A stretch of DNA of 64,000 nucleotides from Nocardia bhagyanarayanae (GCF_006716565.1 NZ_VFPG01000001.1:124001-188000); one strand, 5' to 3'; counted from the first letter of the stretch, positions 9,050 through 18,349 are shown. The notes: generated by a model from the sequence alone, not told the origin. Translations and numbers: made by a program.

Positions 9050-9684
9050 CGACGACGCTGGTTCTCGCGTCCGCGTCACCGGCCCGCAGGGAGGTGCTGC
9101 GCTCGGCGGGCATCGACCCGGTGGTGCGCGTCTCCGATGTGGACGAGGACGCGGTCGCCGCGGCCCTGCCCGCCGAGACCACCCCGCAGGCGGTGGTCGT
9201 CGAGCTGGCCAGGGCCAAGGCGGTCGCGGTCGCCAGCGTCGTCCCCGAATACGCCGCCGACTGCGTCGTTGTCGGTTGCGATTCCATGCTGCTGGTGGAC
9301 GGCGTTCTCCAGGGCAAGCCGCACACCCCCGAGGTGGCGCGGGCCCGCTGGGCCGAGATGGCCGGGCGCAGCGCCGATCTGATCACCGGGCATTGCGTGC
9401 TGCGGCTGGTCGACGGCGAGATCGTCGCCGAATCCGTGGACTGCAGTTCCACCACGGTGCATTTCGCCAAGCCGGAACCGGACGAGCTGGACGCCTACAT
9501 CGCCACGGGCGAGCCGCTCCAGGTGGCGGGCGCGTTCACATTGGACGGGCTCGGCGGCTGGTTCGTCGACCGGATCGAGGGCGATCCGTCGAGCGTCATC
9601 GGTATCGGCCTACCACTGCTGCGCCGACTGCTTGGCGACGTTGGGGTCGCCGTTGCGCAGTTGTGGCGCCACACGACCCAGTAG
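9046..9684 (+). CDS. maf: Maf-like nucleoside triphosphate pyrophosphatase
   Basis: A 212-residue Maf/HAM1-fold enzyme that hydrolyses non-canonical or surplus dTTP/UTP-type nucleotides. It has the N-terminal LASASPARREVL signature, the catalytic-acid region VVGCDSMLLVDG followed by GKPHTPEVAR, and the C-terminal GGWFVDRIEGDPSSVIGIGLP. GTG 9046 overlaps the accE5 TGA by 4 nt (GTGA). This matches accE5-maf order in M. tuberculosis. Its last 75 nt overlap, antisense, the 3' end of the regulator gene at 9610-10401. Confidence 0.93.
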   Translation: MTTTLVLASASPARREVLRSAGIDPVVRVSDVDEDAVAAALPAETTPQAVVVELARAKAVAVASVVPEYAADCVVVGCDSMLLVDGVLQGKPHTPEVARARWAEMAGRSADLITGHCVLRLVDGEIVAESVDCSSTTVHFAKPEPDELDAYIATGEPLQVAGAFTLDGLGGWFVDRIEGDPSSVIGIGLPLLRRLLGDVGVAVAQLWRHTTQ

Positions 9685-10401
9685 CGGCGGCGTGAGGGGC
9701 GCTTCCGCGCTGCCGGTCTCGGCGCCGATCGGCACCGAGGCCGCCTCGCGAGTCTCCTGATTCCGGCGGGCCAGGTATTCGAGCCGGGTCACGCACAGCT
9801 CGGGTTCCACGAACGGTTGCAGCCGGACGTTCACCTCGCCGCGCGCGCCGTTGCGGTCCAGCACTTCTCTGATCAAACCCAGATGCACACCGCACACCAC
9901 CTCGGAGTGCGTGCGGGCCAGTTCCCGCAGCGGGCAGGCGGTCATCCGGATCACCGCTTGGCCGGAGTCCTCGGCGGCGGTATCGCGCTCCGGCGCGAAT
10001 CCGAGCTCCGAGAGCAGCGTCATCGTGACTTCTCTGGCGTCCTCCAGCGACTCGACCGCGTGATCACCGGCGTCGAGCTTGGCGCCCCAGGCGCGTCCGG
10101 CCGCGACGGCGGCCTCCGAGCGGCGGCGCGGATCGGGACCGAGCTGGTCGGCGAGCACCTGCGCCAATTCCTGATAGCCCACCGAGCGCTGCACCGCGCT
10201 GTAGCCGATGCGCGGACGGCCGCGGCCGCGCGGCGGCTGCTGGAATTGCCGAACCAGGGATTCCTTGGTGAGCACGTCGAGATGAAATCGCACCGTCGTG
10301 ACGTGCTGTCCGGTGATCCTGGCCAGCTCCTGGGCGTCGAGAGGCTCGCTTGCGCCACGTAGGATCGCGAGCAGTCGCCGCCGCGGCCAAGAATCGGACA
10401 T
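9610..10401 (-). CDS. SufR-like helix-turn-helix regulator
   Basis: A 263-residue transcription factor of the COG2345/SufR type. An N-terminal winged helix (about 5-65: ELARITGQHVTTVRFHLDVL) is followed by a domain with conserved cysteines Cys156 (TACPLREL), Cys170 (VVCGVHLGLI) and Cys203. In true SufR proteins cysteines there bind an Fe-S cluster; whether these do is unproven. The ATG at 10401 has GGAGGAGGGG upstream. The last 50 or so residues are Pro/Gly-rich without family resemblance and lie antisense to maf. It is divergent from the rhodanese gene sseA, so it may control it. Confidence 0.8.
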   Translation of the reverse strand: MSDSWPRRRLLAILRGASEPLDAQELARITGQHVTTVRFHLDVLTKESLVRQFQQPPRGRGRPRIGYSAVQRSVGYQELAQVLADQLGPDPRRRSEAAVAAGRAWGAKLDAGDHAVESLEDAREVTMTLLSELGFAPERDTAAEDSGQAVIRMTACPLRELARTHSEVVCGVHLGLIREVLDRNGARGEVNVRLQPFVEPELCVTRLEYLARRNQETREAASVPIGAETGSAEAPLTPPLLGRVAPQLRNGDPNVAKQSAQQW

Positions 10402-10567
10402 AGCTCACCCCTCCTCCCGGGAGACTTTATCGGATGAGGGTGCGATTTATTCGCCCAATCAGCCGATTCGTGATCTGAAACGAGTTTCACAATTGCCTCA
10501 CATTTAACATCGCTGTGAGACCCGAACCGCCGTAACCACCGTCTACCTCGTGTGAAGGACCCATATC

Positions 10568-11482
10568 GTGCCCGTCGCCCCGGACTCACATCCCTCATTC
10601 GGAACGTACGCACATCCTCACCGACTAGTAACCACAGAGTGGCTGTCGGCAAACATAGGCGCGCCGGGACTCAGGATCGTCGAGTCCAACGAGGACATCT
10701 TGCTCTACGACATCGGACACGTACCGGGAGCCGTCAAGATCGATTGGCGCGGTGATCTGAACGATCCGGTCACGCGTGACTATATCGACGGCGCCCGTTT
10801 CACCGAACTGATGCGGGCCAAAGGCATCTCACGCGACGACACGGTGGTCATCTACGGGGATCGCGGCAACGCGCAGGCGGCGCATACGTTGTGGCTGTTC
10901 ACGCTCTTCGGGCACGAGGACGTGCGGCTGCTCGACGGCGGGCGCGAGGCGTGGATCTCCGAGGAACGCGACACCACCTTCGACACCCCGAATCTCGCGG
11001 CCAGCGACTACCCGACGGTGCGCCGCGACGACACGACCGCGCGCGCCTTCCGCGAGGACGTGCTCGCCCACCTGGGAAAACCGCTGCTCGACGTGCGCTC
11101 GCCCGAGGAGTACTCCGGCGAGCTCACCCCCAAGCCGGACAACCCCGAGGACGCGGCGCTGCGCGGCGGCCACATTCCCACCGCGCTGAACATCCCGTGG
11201 GACACCTCGCTCGGCTCGGACGGGCGTTTCCGCTCGCGGGCCGAGCTGGACACCATCTACGCGCCCCTCGACGGCGCCGACGACCTGGTCGTCTACAGCC
11301 GCGTCGGCGAGCGCTCGAGCCACACCTGGTTCGTGCTGACCTATCTGCTCGGCTACGAAACGGTCCGTAATTACGACGGCTCGTGGACCGAATGGGGCAA
11401 TTCCGTGCGGATGCCGATCGCCAAGGGGGCTGAACCGGGCGAGGTTCCGTCGGGAACGACCCGGCGCGGTCGCGGAAAGTAA
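10568..11482 (+). CDS. sseA: SseA-type thiosulfate sulfurtransferase with Cys-to-Ser active site
   Basis: Two-domain rhodanese of 304 residues, orthologous by position to SseA (Rv3283), which moves sulfane sulfur to an acceptor. The inactive N-terminal rhodanese domain covers about 20-135 ([16 protein letters not shown]), the C-terminal one about 150-290. In active rhodaneses the loop reads CRxGxRS. Here it reads [12 protein letters not shown], with AGC (Ser244, 11297-11299) in the place of the catalytic Cys. Classical sulfur transfer should therefore be lost. The GTG start has GAAGGA about 9 nt upstream. The SufE-like gene that follows sseA in M. tuberculosis is absent here. Confidence 0.88.
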   Translation: MPVAPDSHPSFGTYAHPHRLVTTEWLSANIGAPGLRIVESNEDILLYDIGHVPGAVKIDWRGDLNDPVTRDYIDGARFTELMRAKGISRDDTVVIYGDRGNAQAAHTLWLFTLFGHEDVRLLDGGREAWISEERDTTFDTPNLAASDYPTVRRDDTTARAFREDVLAHLGKPLLDVRSPEEYSGELTPKPDNPEDAALRGGHIPTALNIPWDTSLGSDGRFRSRAELDTIYAPLDGADDLVVYSRVGERSSHTWFVLTYLLGYETVRNYDGSWTEWGNSVRMPIAKGAEPGEVPSGTTRRGRGK

Positions 11483-11600
11483 GGCGTATCTCGACCTTCG
11501 CCGCGGCTACGCGCGGAGCTGCGGGCGGACCGCGTGCGACAGCGTTCGGTACGCCGAGCAGGGCTTCGATCACACCGGCTGCGAATGTGTGATGCGCGAC

Positions 11601-11614
11601 CTACTGTTCAGTAG
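11601..11614. promoter_or_regulatory. Candidate operator upstream of accA3 (CTACT-N4-AGTAG)
   Basis: CTACTGTTCAGTAG has perfect 6-bp arms (CTACTG/CAGTAG) around TT. It lies about 48 bp upstream of the predicted start point of accA3 and shares the CTACT-N4-RGTAG pattern with sites at accD5 and the enoyl-CoA hydratase gene. Confidence 0.45.
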
Positions 11615-11649
11615 GGCTATCCGAGTTCGGCGTCTGTTGGCAGACTGCC

Positions 11650-11655
11650 TACACT
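11650..11655 (+). promoter_or_regulatory. -10 box of accA3
   Basis: TACACT with a weak -35 candidate TTCGGC (11626-11631, 18-bp spacer). It predicts a start near 11662 and a leader of about 113 nt with a Shine-Dalgarno, unlike most genes in the window. Confidence 0.4.
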
Positions 11656-11683
11656 CGCCCCAGACGAAATTGTCGACAGGGCG

Positions 11684-11732
11684 CGGAGCCTGCGCGGTGT
11701 TCCGACCCCACCGGGAACGGAGCCTGCGCGGT
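11684..11732 (+). repeat. 15-bp direct repeat in the accA3 leader
   Basis: CGGAGCCTGCGCGGT occurs at 11684-11698 and again at 11718-11732, a 34-bp period, inside the predicted 5' untranslated region. Confidence 0.6.
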
Positions 11733-11774
11733 CCCACCCGCGAAGCGACCAGAAGAATGCAACCAGGAGGCTCA

Positions 11775-13580
11775 GTGCCCAGCCATGCCAGCGCGCGGAT
11801 CACGAAGGTACTCGTAGCTAATCGAGGCGAGATCGCCGTGCGCGTGATTCGGGCGGCCAAGGACGCCGGCATCGCCAGTGTCGCGGTGTACGCCGAGCCC
11901 GACGCCGACGCGCCCTTCGTGAAGCTCGCCGACGAGGCGTTCGCGCTGGGCGGCCAGACCTCGGCCGAGTCGTACCTCGTGTTCGACAAGATCCTCGACG
12001 CCGCCGCCAAGGCCGGCGCGGACGCGATCCACCCGGGCTATGGCTTCCTGTCGGAGAACGCCGACTTCGCCCAAGCCGTGATCGACGCGGGCCTGATCTG
12101 GATCGGCCCCTCGCCGCAGTCCATCCGCGATCTGGGCGACAAGGTGACCGCTCGCCACATCGCCGAGCGCGCGAACGCGCCGATGGCCGCGGGCACCAAG
12201 GACCCGGTCAAGAACGCCGACGAGGTCGTCGAGTTCGCCAAGAAGTACGGCGTGCCGGTGGCGATCAAGGCCGCGTTCGGCGGTGGCGGTCGCGGCATGA
12301 AGGTCGCGCACACCATCGAGGAGATCCCCGAGCTGTTCGAGTCGGCCACCCGCGAGGCGGTCGCGGCATTCGGTCGCGGCGAGTGCTTCGTCGAGCAGTA
12401 CCTCGACAAGGCCCGCCACGTCGAGGCGCAGGTCATCGCCGACAAGCACGGCAACGTCGTGGTCGCGGGCACCCGCGACTGCTCGCTGCAGCGCCGGTTC
12501 CAGAAGCTCGTCGAGGAGGCGCCTGCGCCGTTCCTGTCCGACAAGGTGCGCGCCGAGATCCACGAGTCCGCCAAGCGGATCTGCCGCGAGGCCCACTACT
12601 ACGGCGCGGGCACCGTCGAGTACCTGGTGCAGGGCGAGACCGTGTCGTTCCTCGAGGTGAACACCCGTCTGCAGGTGGAGCACCCGGTCACCGAGGAGAC
12701 CGCGGGTATCGACCTGGTGCGCCAGCAGTTCCGCATCGCCAACGGCGAGGAGCTGGACATCAAGGAAGACCCGACCCCGCGCGGCCACTCCTTCGAGTTC
12801 CGCATCAACGGCGAGGACGCGGGCCGCGGCTTCCTGCCCGCCCCCGGCCCGGTCGAGGTCTACCGCGAGCCGTCGGGCCCCGGCGTGCGCGTGGACTCCG
12901 GTGTGGTCGCGGGCAGCGTGATCGGCGGACAGTTCGACTCGATGCTGGCCAAGCTGATCGTCACCGGCGAGAACCGCACCCAGGCGCTGGAGCGCGCCCG
13001 GCGCGCGCTGGCCGAGTTCGAGGTCGAGGGCCTGGCCACCGTCATCCCGTTCCACCGCGCCATCGTCGAGGATCCGGCGTTCATCGGTGACGGCGAGAAG
13101 TTCGACGTCTACACCAAGTGGATCGAAACCGAGTGGACCAACAACATCGAGCCCTACACCGGTAGCGGTGCCCCGGTCGACGAGGACGAGGACCTGCCCC
13201 GGCAGAAGGTCGTCGTCGAGGTCGGCGGCCGCCGCGTCGAGGTCTCGCTGCCCGGCAACTTCACCGTGGGCGCGGGCGCCGCGGGTGCCGCGAGCAACGG
13301 CGCCGGTGTGATCCGCAAGAAGCCCAAGCCGCGCAAGCGTGGCGGTGCGGGCGGCGGCGCGGCCTCCGGTGACGCGGTCACCGCGCCGATGCAGGGCACC
13401 GTGGTCAAGGTCGCCGTCGAAGAAGGCCAGACCGTGGAAGCGGGCGACCTCATCGTGGTGCTCGAGGCCATGAAGATGGAGAACCCCGTCAACGCGCACA
13501 AGGCGGGCGTCGTGACCGGTCTCGCCGTCGAGGCGGGTGCCGCGATCACCCAGGGCACGGTGCTGGCCGAGATCAAGTAA
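11775..13580 (+). CDS. accA3: AccA3, acyl-CoA carboxylase alpha subunit
   Basis: A 601-residue fused biotin carboxylase and biotin carboxyl carrier protein. It carboxylates its own biotin with ATP and bicarbonate and feeds AccD5-type subunits. Order: N-terminal Rossmann part ([18 protein letters not shown]), ATP-grasp ([14 protein letters not shown]), active-site [16 protein letters not shown], a Gly/Ala/Lys-rich linker, and the carrier domain with the biotinyl lysine Lys567 in [10 protein letters not shown]. Length equals M. tuberculosis AccA3 (600). GTG 11775 is preferred because AGGAGG (11765-11770) precedes it; an in-frame upstream extension looks non-coding. A hairpin terminator follows. 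Confidence 0.97.
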   Translation: MPSHASARITKVLVANRGEIAVRVIRAAKDAGIASVAVYAEPDADAPFVKLADEAFALGGQTSAESYLVFDKILDAAAKAGADAIHPGYGFLSENADFAQAVIDAGLIWIGPSPQSIRDLGDKVTARHIAERANAPMAAGTKDPVKNADEVVEFAKKYGVPVAIKAAFGGGGRGMKVAHTIEEIPELFESATREAVAAFGRGECFVEQYLDKARHVEAQVIADKHGNVVVAGTRDCSLQRRFQKLVEEAPAPFLSDKVRAEIHESAKRICREAHYYGAGTVEYLVQGETVSFLEVNTRLQVEHPVTEETAGIDLVRQQFRIANGEELDIKEDPTPRGHSFEFRINGEDAGRGFLPAPGPVEVYREPSGPGVRVDSGVVAGSVIGGQFDSMLAKLIVTGENRTQALERARRALAEFEVEGLATVIPFHRAIVEDPAFIGDGEKFDVYTKWIETEWTNNIEPYTGSGAPVDEDEDLPRQKVVVEVGGRRVEVSLPGNFTVGAGAAGAASNGAGVIRKKPKPRKRGGAGGGAASGDAVTAPMQGTVVKVAVEEGQTVEAGDLIVVLEAMKMENPVNAHKAGVVTGLAVEAGAAITQGTVLAEIK

Positions 13581-13620
13581 AAACGTAGGCCGCGCCCTTC
13601 GGGCCGACCGACACCGCACG

Positions 13621-13657
13621 AGAGCGGGCGATGGACAACGGAGTCCGCGCCCGCTCT
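13621..13657 (+). terminator. Hairpin terminator after accA3
   Basis: Perfect 10-bp stem (AGAGCGGGCG / CGCCCGCTCT) with a 17-nt loop, 40 nt after the accA3 stop. No clear T-run follows. Confidence 0.5.
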
Positions 13658-13662
13658 TGTCG

Positions 13663-13668
13663 TATCGT
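13663..13668 (+). promoter_or_regulatory. -10 box of the patatin-like gene
   Basis: TATCGT, 6 nt before GTG 13675; predicts a leaderless mRNA. Confidence 0.4.
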
Positions 13669-13674
13669 GTTCCG

Positions 13675-14598
13675 GTGACCAGCTCTACCGTGGCCGAGAT
13701 CATCCGCGGCCGCAGCGCCACCGGTTCCCGCGCGGACGGGCATCGTCTCGCGCTCGTCATCGAGGGTGGCGGCAGCCGCGGCGTCTACTCCAGCGGCATG
13801 GTGCAGGCGCTCGAGGAACTCGGTCTCTCCGGGGTGTTCGACGCGGTCTACGGCACCTCGGCGGGCGCGATCAACGGCGCGTGGCTGCTGTGCGGGCGGG
13901 CCGTGCCGGGTATGCGGTCCTGGTCCGATCCGGAGATCATGCGGCGGGTGATCGATCCGAGTCGGCTGTTTCGCGGCGGCGCCGCCTTCGACGTGCGGTA
14001 CCTGGTACACCGGGTCTACGACGGCCTGGAGCCCATGGATTTCCCGGCGATCCTGAACAATCCCACGACCTTCCACCCCATCGGCACCGACATCCGCACC
14101 GGCAACGCCATCGATCTGCGCCCGCACATCTACGACAAGCGCACCCTCATGCGGGCGCTGCGGGCCAGCGCGAACCTGCCGATCCTGGCCGGTCCGCCCG
14201 TCACCTTGGACGGCGTCCCCTACCTCGACGGCGGCATCGCCGAACCGATCCCCATCCACAGCGCGGTGCGCGGCGGCGCGACCCACTGCCTGGTGCTGCG
14301 CACCCGCCGCGCCGACGAGTCCCGCCCGCCCGCCTCCCGCCTGCAACAGATGGTCGGCGGCAACTACCTCCGCCTGCGCGCCCCCGGCGCCTACCGGGCC
14401 TGGCTGCGCCGCCCGCAACAGGAAGAGGCGGAGAACACCCTCCTAACCTCCCTGGGCGACGCCGTCCTGCAAATCCACCCGCCCGCCGACGCCCCAACGG
14501 TCGAAGGCACCGCCCGCGACACCGAACTGCTCACCCGGGCGCTGGAACTCGGCCGTCAGGCGGTCTACTCGGCCCTCGTCCGCGTCGACGCCGCCTGA
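13675..14598 (+). CDS. Patatin-like phospholipase
   Basis: A 307-residue alpha/beta acyl hydrolase of the patatin/RssA type, likely a lipid esterase. The oxyanion motif EGGGSRGVYSSG, the nucleophile elbow YGTSAGA (Gly-x-Ser-x-Gly) and the second catalytic residue in LDGGIAEP make up a full Ser-Asp dyad. There is no signal peptide, so it is probably cytosolic or membrane-associated. Start GTG 13675 is supported by a -10 box 6 nt upstream. It follows accA3 but seems to be transcribed separately. The natural substrate is unknown. Confidence 0.88.
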   Translation: MTSSTVAEIIRGRSATGSRADGHRLALVIEGGGSRGVYSSGMVQALEELGLSGVFDAVYGTSAGAINGAWLLCGRAVPGMRSWSDPEIMRRVIDPSRLFRGGAAFDVRYLVHRVYDGLEPMDFPAILNNPTTFHPIGTDIRTGNAIDLRPHIYDKRTLMRALRASANLPILAGPPVTLDGVPYLDGGIAEPIPIHSAVRGGATHCLVLRTRRADESRPPASRLQQMVGGNYLRLRAPGAYRAWLRRPQQEEAENTLLTSLGDAVLQIHPPADAPTVEGTARDTELLTRALELGRQAVYSALVRVDAA

Positions 14599-14827
14599 TC
14601 GAGACTGTCCGACGCGGTCCCTCCACCGCGCTGCGCTGAGTGAACCTGGTGATCGGTCCGCCCCTCGGCCTTCCGCGGCGTGGCCGCATGGGCGATCTCG
14701 GGCCTTTCGCGGCGCGTCACGATGTGGACTACGGACCGATCGGCAGGAAACGGACTGTTATCCGGTTGGCGAACCGGAATCGATTCCCGATCGGCGAATC
14801 GAGTGCCCGCGAGGTCGGTGCCGCGAC

Positions 14828-16741
14828 TCAGTCGAGGGCGACGGTGACGCCGTCAGAGAGGACGAAGTCGTGGAGCTCGAGATGGGCCGGGGTGCTGCCG
14901 GGCGGCACGTCGAAGACCAGCACGGTGGTGGCCGAGGCGCCGGGGCGCAGTTCGAAGGAGTGGCCGAGGCGGGACTGCATGGCCTGCCAGGCGGTGGCGG
15001 TCGTGTCGTGGTCGATGGCGTTGCCCTGGGCGTCGAAGAGCTTCTGGCCGAAGGGCAGGAACCATTTCGTCTCGTCGGAGATGTTGCGGACGGCGAGTGT
15101 GACGATCAGGAACGCGCCCTGCGCCGATTGGAGACCGACGCGGGCGACTCCCGACTTCACATCAGTCACCGCGAACTCGAACTTGCCGTCCCGGACCGCG
15201 CTGTACGCGGGAGCGGGGCCGTCCGGCTGGTTCGGCGCGGGCTCCGGATGCTCCTCGACCATCGCGGTCGGCGGCGGCGCGGTCGTGGTCTCGTTCCCGC
15301 TGACCGCGGCGATCAACGCCAGGCAGCCCGCGGCGAAGACGAAGGGCGCCAAGAAGATCACGACCAACGCCCCGATCGTCTTCCGCAGCACCCCGCCCCG
15401 CCTGCGCCGTGGGACCGGCTGCCGGGGCGGCGCCACGTACGCGGGCCCGCGCGACGGCCACACCGGTCCGAGCGATCGGGGCCGCCGAACAATCGGGACC
15501 GGCTTGCGCCGGAGGTACCACCGCTTGCCGTAGGGGTGAGAAACGGGCACACCCGGCGCCGGGATCGGTGGCGCATAGCCCAGCGGGGCAGTACCGGACG
15601 GGGCACGTCCCCATGCCGAGGCGCCTGGTGAGTTCTGCGGCGCTACACCCGACGCGGCACGGCCCCCGGCGCTCGGCGAGTTCTGGGATGCGACGCCCAC
15701 CGGCCCGAGGCCCTGCGGCGCGACTCTGGTCTGCACGAGCGTCGGCGTAGGCCCCGGCACGGGCATGACTTTCGTCGGCTTCCGACCACCGGCTGCCGCG
15801 TGCTGCGCATCGGCAGCGGCCGCCGCAGAACCTCCGCTCGCCGGAACCGCGGCACCGATCGTCTCCACGCGCGTCGGCGGCAACCCCGGCTGCTGAAGTA
15901 CCCGAGCCGGGTGCGGCGAACGCGGCTCCTCAGCCGAAACGACCTCGCGCGCCGCACGAACGAACTCCCCCGCGCTGGCGTACCGGTCCCCCGGCTCCTT
16001 CGCCATCCCGCGCGCGATGATCGCGTCGAGCGCGGCCGGAACTCCTGGATTCACCGACGACGCGCACGGCGGATCGGTCATGAGGTGCCCGCGCATCTGC
16101 TGGGCCGGGTCGGTGTCGCCGTAAGGGCGGCGGCCGGTGAGGGATTCGTAGAGGACGCAGGCCAGCGAGTAGACGTCGGCGCGCGCGTCGGCGTGACCGC
16201 TGAAGCGTTCGGGCGCCATGTAGGCCCAGGTGCCGATCGCCAGACCCGTTGTGGTGACCGAGGTCTGGCCCGCGCCGCGCGCGATGCCGAAGTCGATCAG
16301 GTAGGTGAAGCCGTCGGGTGCGACGAGGATGTTGGAGGGCTTGACATCGCGGTGGACCAGCCCGGCACGGTGCGCCGCGTCCAGCGCGGTCGCGACCTGC
16401 CCGAGGATGTCGAGCGCCACGCGCGGCTGGAGCGGACCGCTCTCGGTCAGCCGCGCGCCGAGGTCGGTGCCTTCCACGAAAGCCATCTCGATGAACAGCC
16501 GCCCGTCGACGGCGCCGTGCCGGTGGATCGGCACGATGTGCGGGTCGCGCAGCGCGGCGGCGACCTGGGCCTCGCGCTCGAAACGCGTCCGGTACACCGC
16601 GTCGGCCGCGAGCTCGGCGGGCAGCAGCTTCAGCGCGACGCGCCTGCGGTCGGTGGTGTCGTAGGCCAGCCAGACCTGCCCCATCCCGCCCTTGCCGAGG
16701 AGCCGTTCCAGCCGATAGCGACCGAATCGCGCCGCTGCCAT
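14828..16741 (-). CDS. Transmembrane Ser/Thr protein kinase with DUF4352 sensor domain
   Basis: A 637-residue Pkn-type receptor kinase. The N-terminal kinase domain (about 8-265) has the glycine loop LLGKGGMGQV, Lys38, catalytic Asp132 (HRDVKPSNI) and Asp150 (DFG). A long Pro/Ala/Gly-rich juxtamembrane linker follows (about 270-450, with repeats like SGVAPQNSPGA). One transmembrane helix lies at about 455-480. The outer domain (about 510-637) looks like DUF4352, an immunoglobulin-like fold. It would sense an extracellular or cell-wall cue. ATG 16741 is chosen: GGGAGG (16748-16753) lies 6 nt before it. Not part of the M. tuberculosis synteny. Confidence 0.9.
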   Translation of the reverse strand: MAAARFGRYRLERLLGKGGMGQVWLAYDTTDRRRVALKLLPAELAADAVYRTRFEREAQVAAALRDPHIVPIHRHGAVDGRLFIEMAFVEGTDLGARLTESGPLQPRVALDILGQVATALDAAHRAGLVHRDVKPSNILVAPDGFTYLIDFGIARGAGQTSVTTTGLAIGTWAYMAPERFSGHADARADVYSLACVLYESLTGRRPYGDTDPAQQMRGHLMTDPPCASSVNPGVPAALDAIIARGMAKEPGDRYASAGEFVRAAREVVSAEEPRSPHPARVLQQPGLPPTRVETIGAAVPASGGSAAAAADAQHAAAGGRKPTKVMPVPGPTPTLVQTRVAPQGLGPVGVASQNSPSAGGRAASGVAPQNSPGASAWGRAPSGTAPLGYAPPIPAPGVPVSHPYGKRWYLRRKPVPIVRRPRSLGPVWPSRGPAYVAPPRQPVPRRRRGGVLRKTIGALVVIFLAPFVFAAGCLALIAAVSGNETTTAPPPTAMVEEHPEPAPNQPDGPAPAYSAVRDGKFEFAVTDVKSGVARVGLQSAQGAFLIVTLAVRNISDETKWFLPFGQKLFDAQGNAIDHDTTATAWQAMQSRLGHSFELRPGASATTVLVFDVPPGSTPAHLELHDFVLSDGVTVALD

Positions 16742-16945
16742 CGCGAACCTCCCAGTCACCATCGACATCCGCCGCGCCGACGCGGACTCCCGAATGCCGG
16801 GGCACACTACCGAAAGTCCAGCTCACGACATCCCTGCCGCGGGCACAGCCTTACAGGGAGCGTACCCGCGCCGACCATCTCGGACAGTGTGAGCTGGCCG
16901 ACTCCCCGCGGTCCCCGCCTCGCGGCCGAGCCGGGTCGCGCGCGC

Positions 16946-16951
16946 TAGCCT
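16946..16951 (+). promoter_or_regulatory. -10 box of the DUF1707 gene
   Basis: TAGCCT, 6 nt before ATG 16958; predicts a leaderless mRNA. Confidence 0.5.
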
Positions 16952-16957
16952 TTCCCC

Positions 16958-17326
16958 ATGGACGAGCTGCCCGACATCCGGATCGGCACCGCGGAGCGGG
17001 AGCACGCGATGCGGCGGCTGTCCGACAACTTCGCCGCGGGTCGTCTCAGCGTCGCGGAGTTCGACGAGCGCAGCGCCGTGATCACCGCGGCGGTGACCCG
17101 CGCCGACGTCGACCGTGTCTTCACGGACCTGCCGCCGGAGCCCGCGGCCGTCGCCGCTCCCGCCGGACGCAAGCCCCGGCCGCTCGACGAATGGTCGGCC
17201 CGGGCGATGGCCGCGATCCCGATCGTGGCGGTCATCCTGTTCTTCGTCACCGGCAGCTGGCTGTGGTTCCTCGCGATCCCACTGGCCGCCGCCCTCTTCT
17301 TCGGCACACGACACGGAAAGCACTGA
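16958..17326 (+). CDS. DUF1707 (SHOCT-like) membrane protein
   Basis: A 122-residue protein with an N-terminal DUF1707 domain (about 5-58: GTAEREHAMRRLSDNFAAG, then RLSVAEFDERS and a closing DLP). Two closely spaced hydrophobic helices follow at about 84-115, ending with a basic tail. DUF1707 proteins are common in actinobacteria and of unknown role; many are membrane-attached. ATG 16958 has a -10 box 6 nt upstream. The stop overlaps the next start (TGATG), so the two genes are translationally coupled. It is divergent from the kinase gene. Confidence 0.82.
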   Translation: MDELPDIRIGTAEREHAMRRLSDNFAAGRLSVAEFDERSAVITAAVTRADVDRVFTDLPPEPAAVAAPAGRKPRPLDEWSARAMAAIPIVAVILFFVTGSWLWFLAIPLAAALFFGTRHGKH

Positions 17327-17673
17327 TGGAACCCATCGAGATCAACGCCGGTAGCTGGTACCTGCGCGCACTGCGCGCCGACGAACGGATCGACGACCGC
17401 CCGGCGCTCGCCGCGGGCGGCATCACCGATCCCGACTACGTCGCCCAGCGAACCGCTCAGTGGGACAAGGAAACCCATTACTCCTGGGCCGTCTGCGAGC
17501 CCACCACGGCGGAGATGGTCGCCGAGATCGTCGTCACCCCGGCCGCCGACGGCACCGCCGAACTCACCGGTTGGTCCAGGGCAGGCTACGAACCCGCCCT
17601 GGATGCCGGACGCACGGCAGTCGGCCGATTCGTCGAAGGCGGCTTGGGCCTGCGCTTGGCCGCGACCAGCTGA
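17326..17673 (+). CDS. Small unknown protein, GNAT-like N-terminus
   Basis: A 115-residue cytosolic protein whose start (WYLRALRADERIDDRPAL) and middle (YSWAVCEPTTAEMVAEIVV) resemble the beginning of RimJ/RimL-type acetyltransferases. The acetyl-CoA-binding loop of that family is not recognisable, so an enzymatic role is doubtful. It could be a degraded or shortened GNAT. Coupling to the DUF1707 gene by TGATG argues that it is translated. It converges on the broken MFS gene. Confidence 0.6.
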   Translation: MEPIEINAGSWYLRALRADERIDDRPALAAGGITDPDYVAQRTAQWDKETHYSWAVCEPTTAEMVAEIVVTPAADGTAELTGWSRAGYEPALDAGRTAVGRFVEGGLGLRLAATS

Positions 17674-17685
17674 CCGCCGCGCCGA

Positions 17686-18348
17686 TCAATCCCGTCGCGC
17701 CCGGTCGAGCAGGATGAGCGGGACGGCGGCCGCGGCGAGCGCGGCGCCGATCCAGTACACCGAGGTGAGCGGGGCGCCATTGGTCAGTGTCGCGGCCGCG
17801 AGCACCGGGGTGATGCTGATGCCCAGTTGGAAGGCGGACACGGTGGTGGCGCCCGCGATGGTGGGCGCGTCGGCCGCGATGGCGAACACTCGGCCGTAGA
17901 GGGCCGGGTTGAGCACGAACGCCGCGATACCGATCAGGAATACCGCGGGCGGCGCCGCCCAGAGCCGCTCGATCACGGCGACCATGGCGACCGACAGGAT
18001 GGCGACACCGATCGCGCCGGCGCCCAGCGCGAAGTGCGGGCGCCGATCGGAGATCCGGCCGCCGATGAACAGGCCGAGAAACGCGCCGATCCCGAAGAGC
18101 GCGAGGACAGCCGGGATCCAGGCCTCGGCGACCCCGGTGCTGTCGGCGAGCATGGCCGCGAGGTAATTGAACGAGACCATGTACGCAGCGGTGGTCAGAA
18201 TGGTGATCGCGTAGACGACCCACAGCGACGGTTTTCGCATGGTGGCGAGTTCCCGCGACAGCACCGGCACGTCCGCTGGGTCGGCGACCGAGGTGGTTGC
18301 GGGAAGCCCGAATACGCAGGCGACGGCTCCCGAAACCGGGATGGATCG
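17686..18348 (-). pseudogene. MFS exporter remnant, C-terminal half only
   Basis: The readable protein holds exactly the second half of a 12-helix major facilitator (AraJ/Cmx-type drug exporter): six hydrophobic segments plus the typical GGRISDRRP loop. Reading upstream in the same frame from the first possible start (GTG 18270) gives about 26 more residues (for example IPVSGAVACVFGLPATT). These look like the end of helix 6 and the central loop, and they run up to the stop codon of the neighbouring propeller gene. The first six helices are nowhere in the window. I read this as a gene cut in two, with its 5' half lost. A working half-transporter is possible but less likely. Confidence 0.7.
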
Positions 18349-18349
18349 G

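Larger units (their letters stand above)
11483..11774. other. Spacer between sseA and accA3 with regulatory sites
   Basis: No gene is seen in these 292 nt. They hold the palindrome at 11601-11614, a -10 box at 11650-11655, and a 15-bp direct repeat (CGGAGCCTGCGCGGT at 11684-11698 and 11718-11732). In M. tuberculosis a SufE-like gene (Rv3284) occupies this place. Confidence 0.6.

Noticed and set aside
11589..11774. In-frame N-terminal extension of AccA3
   Set aside because: It covers the promoter and direct repeats; GTG 11775 has AGGAGG upstream and fits the length of the M. tuberculosis protein.
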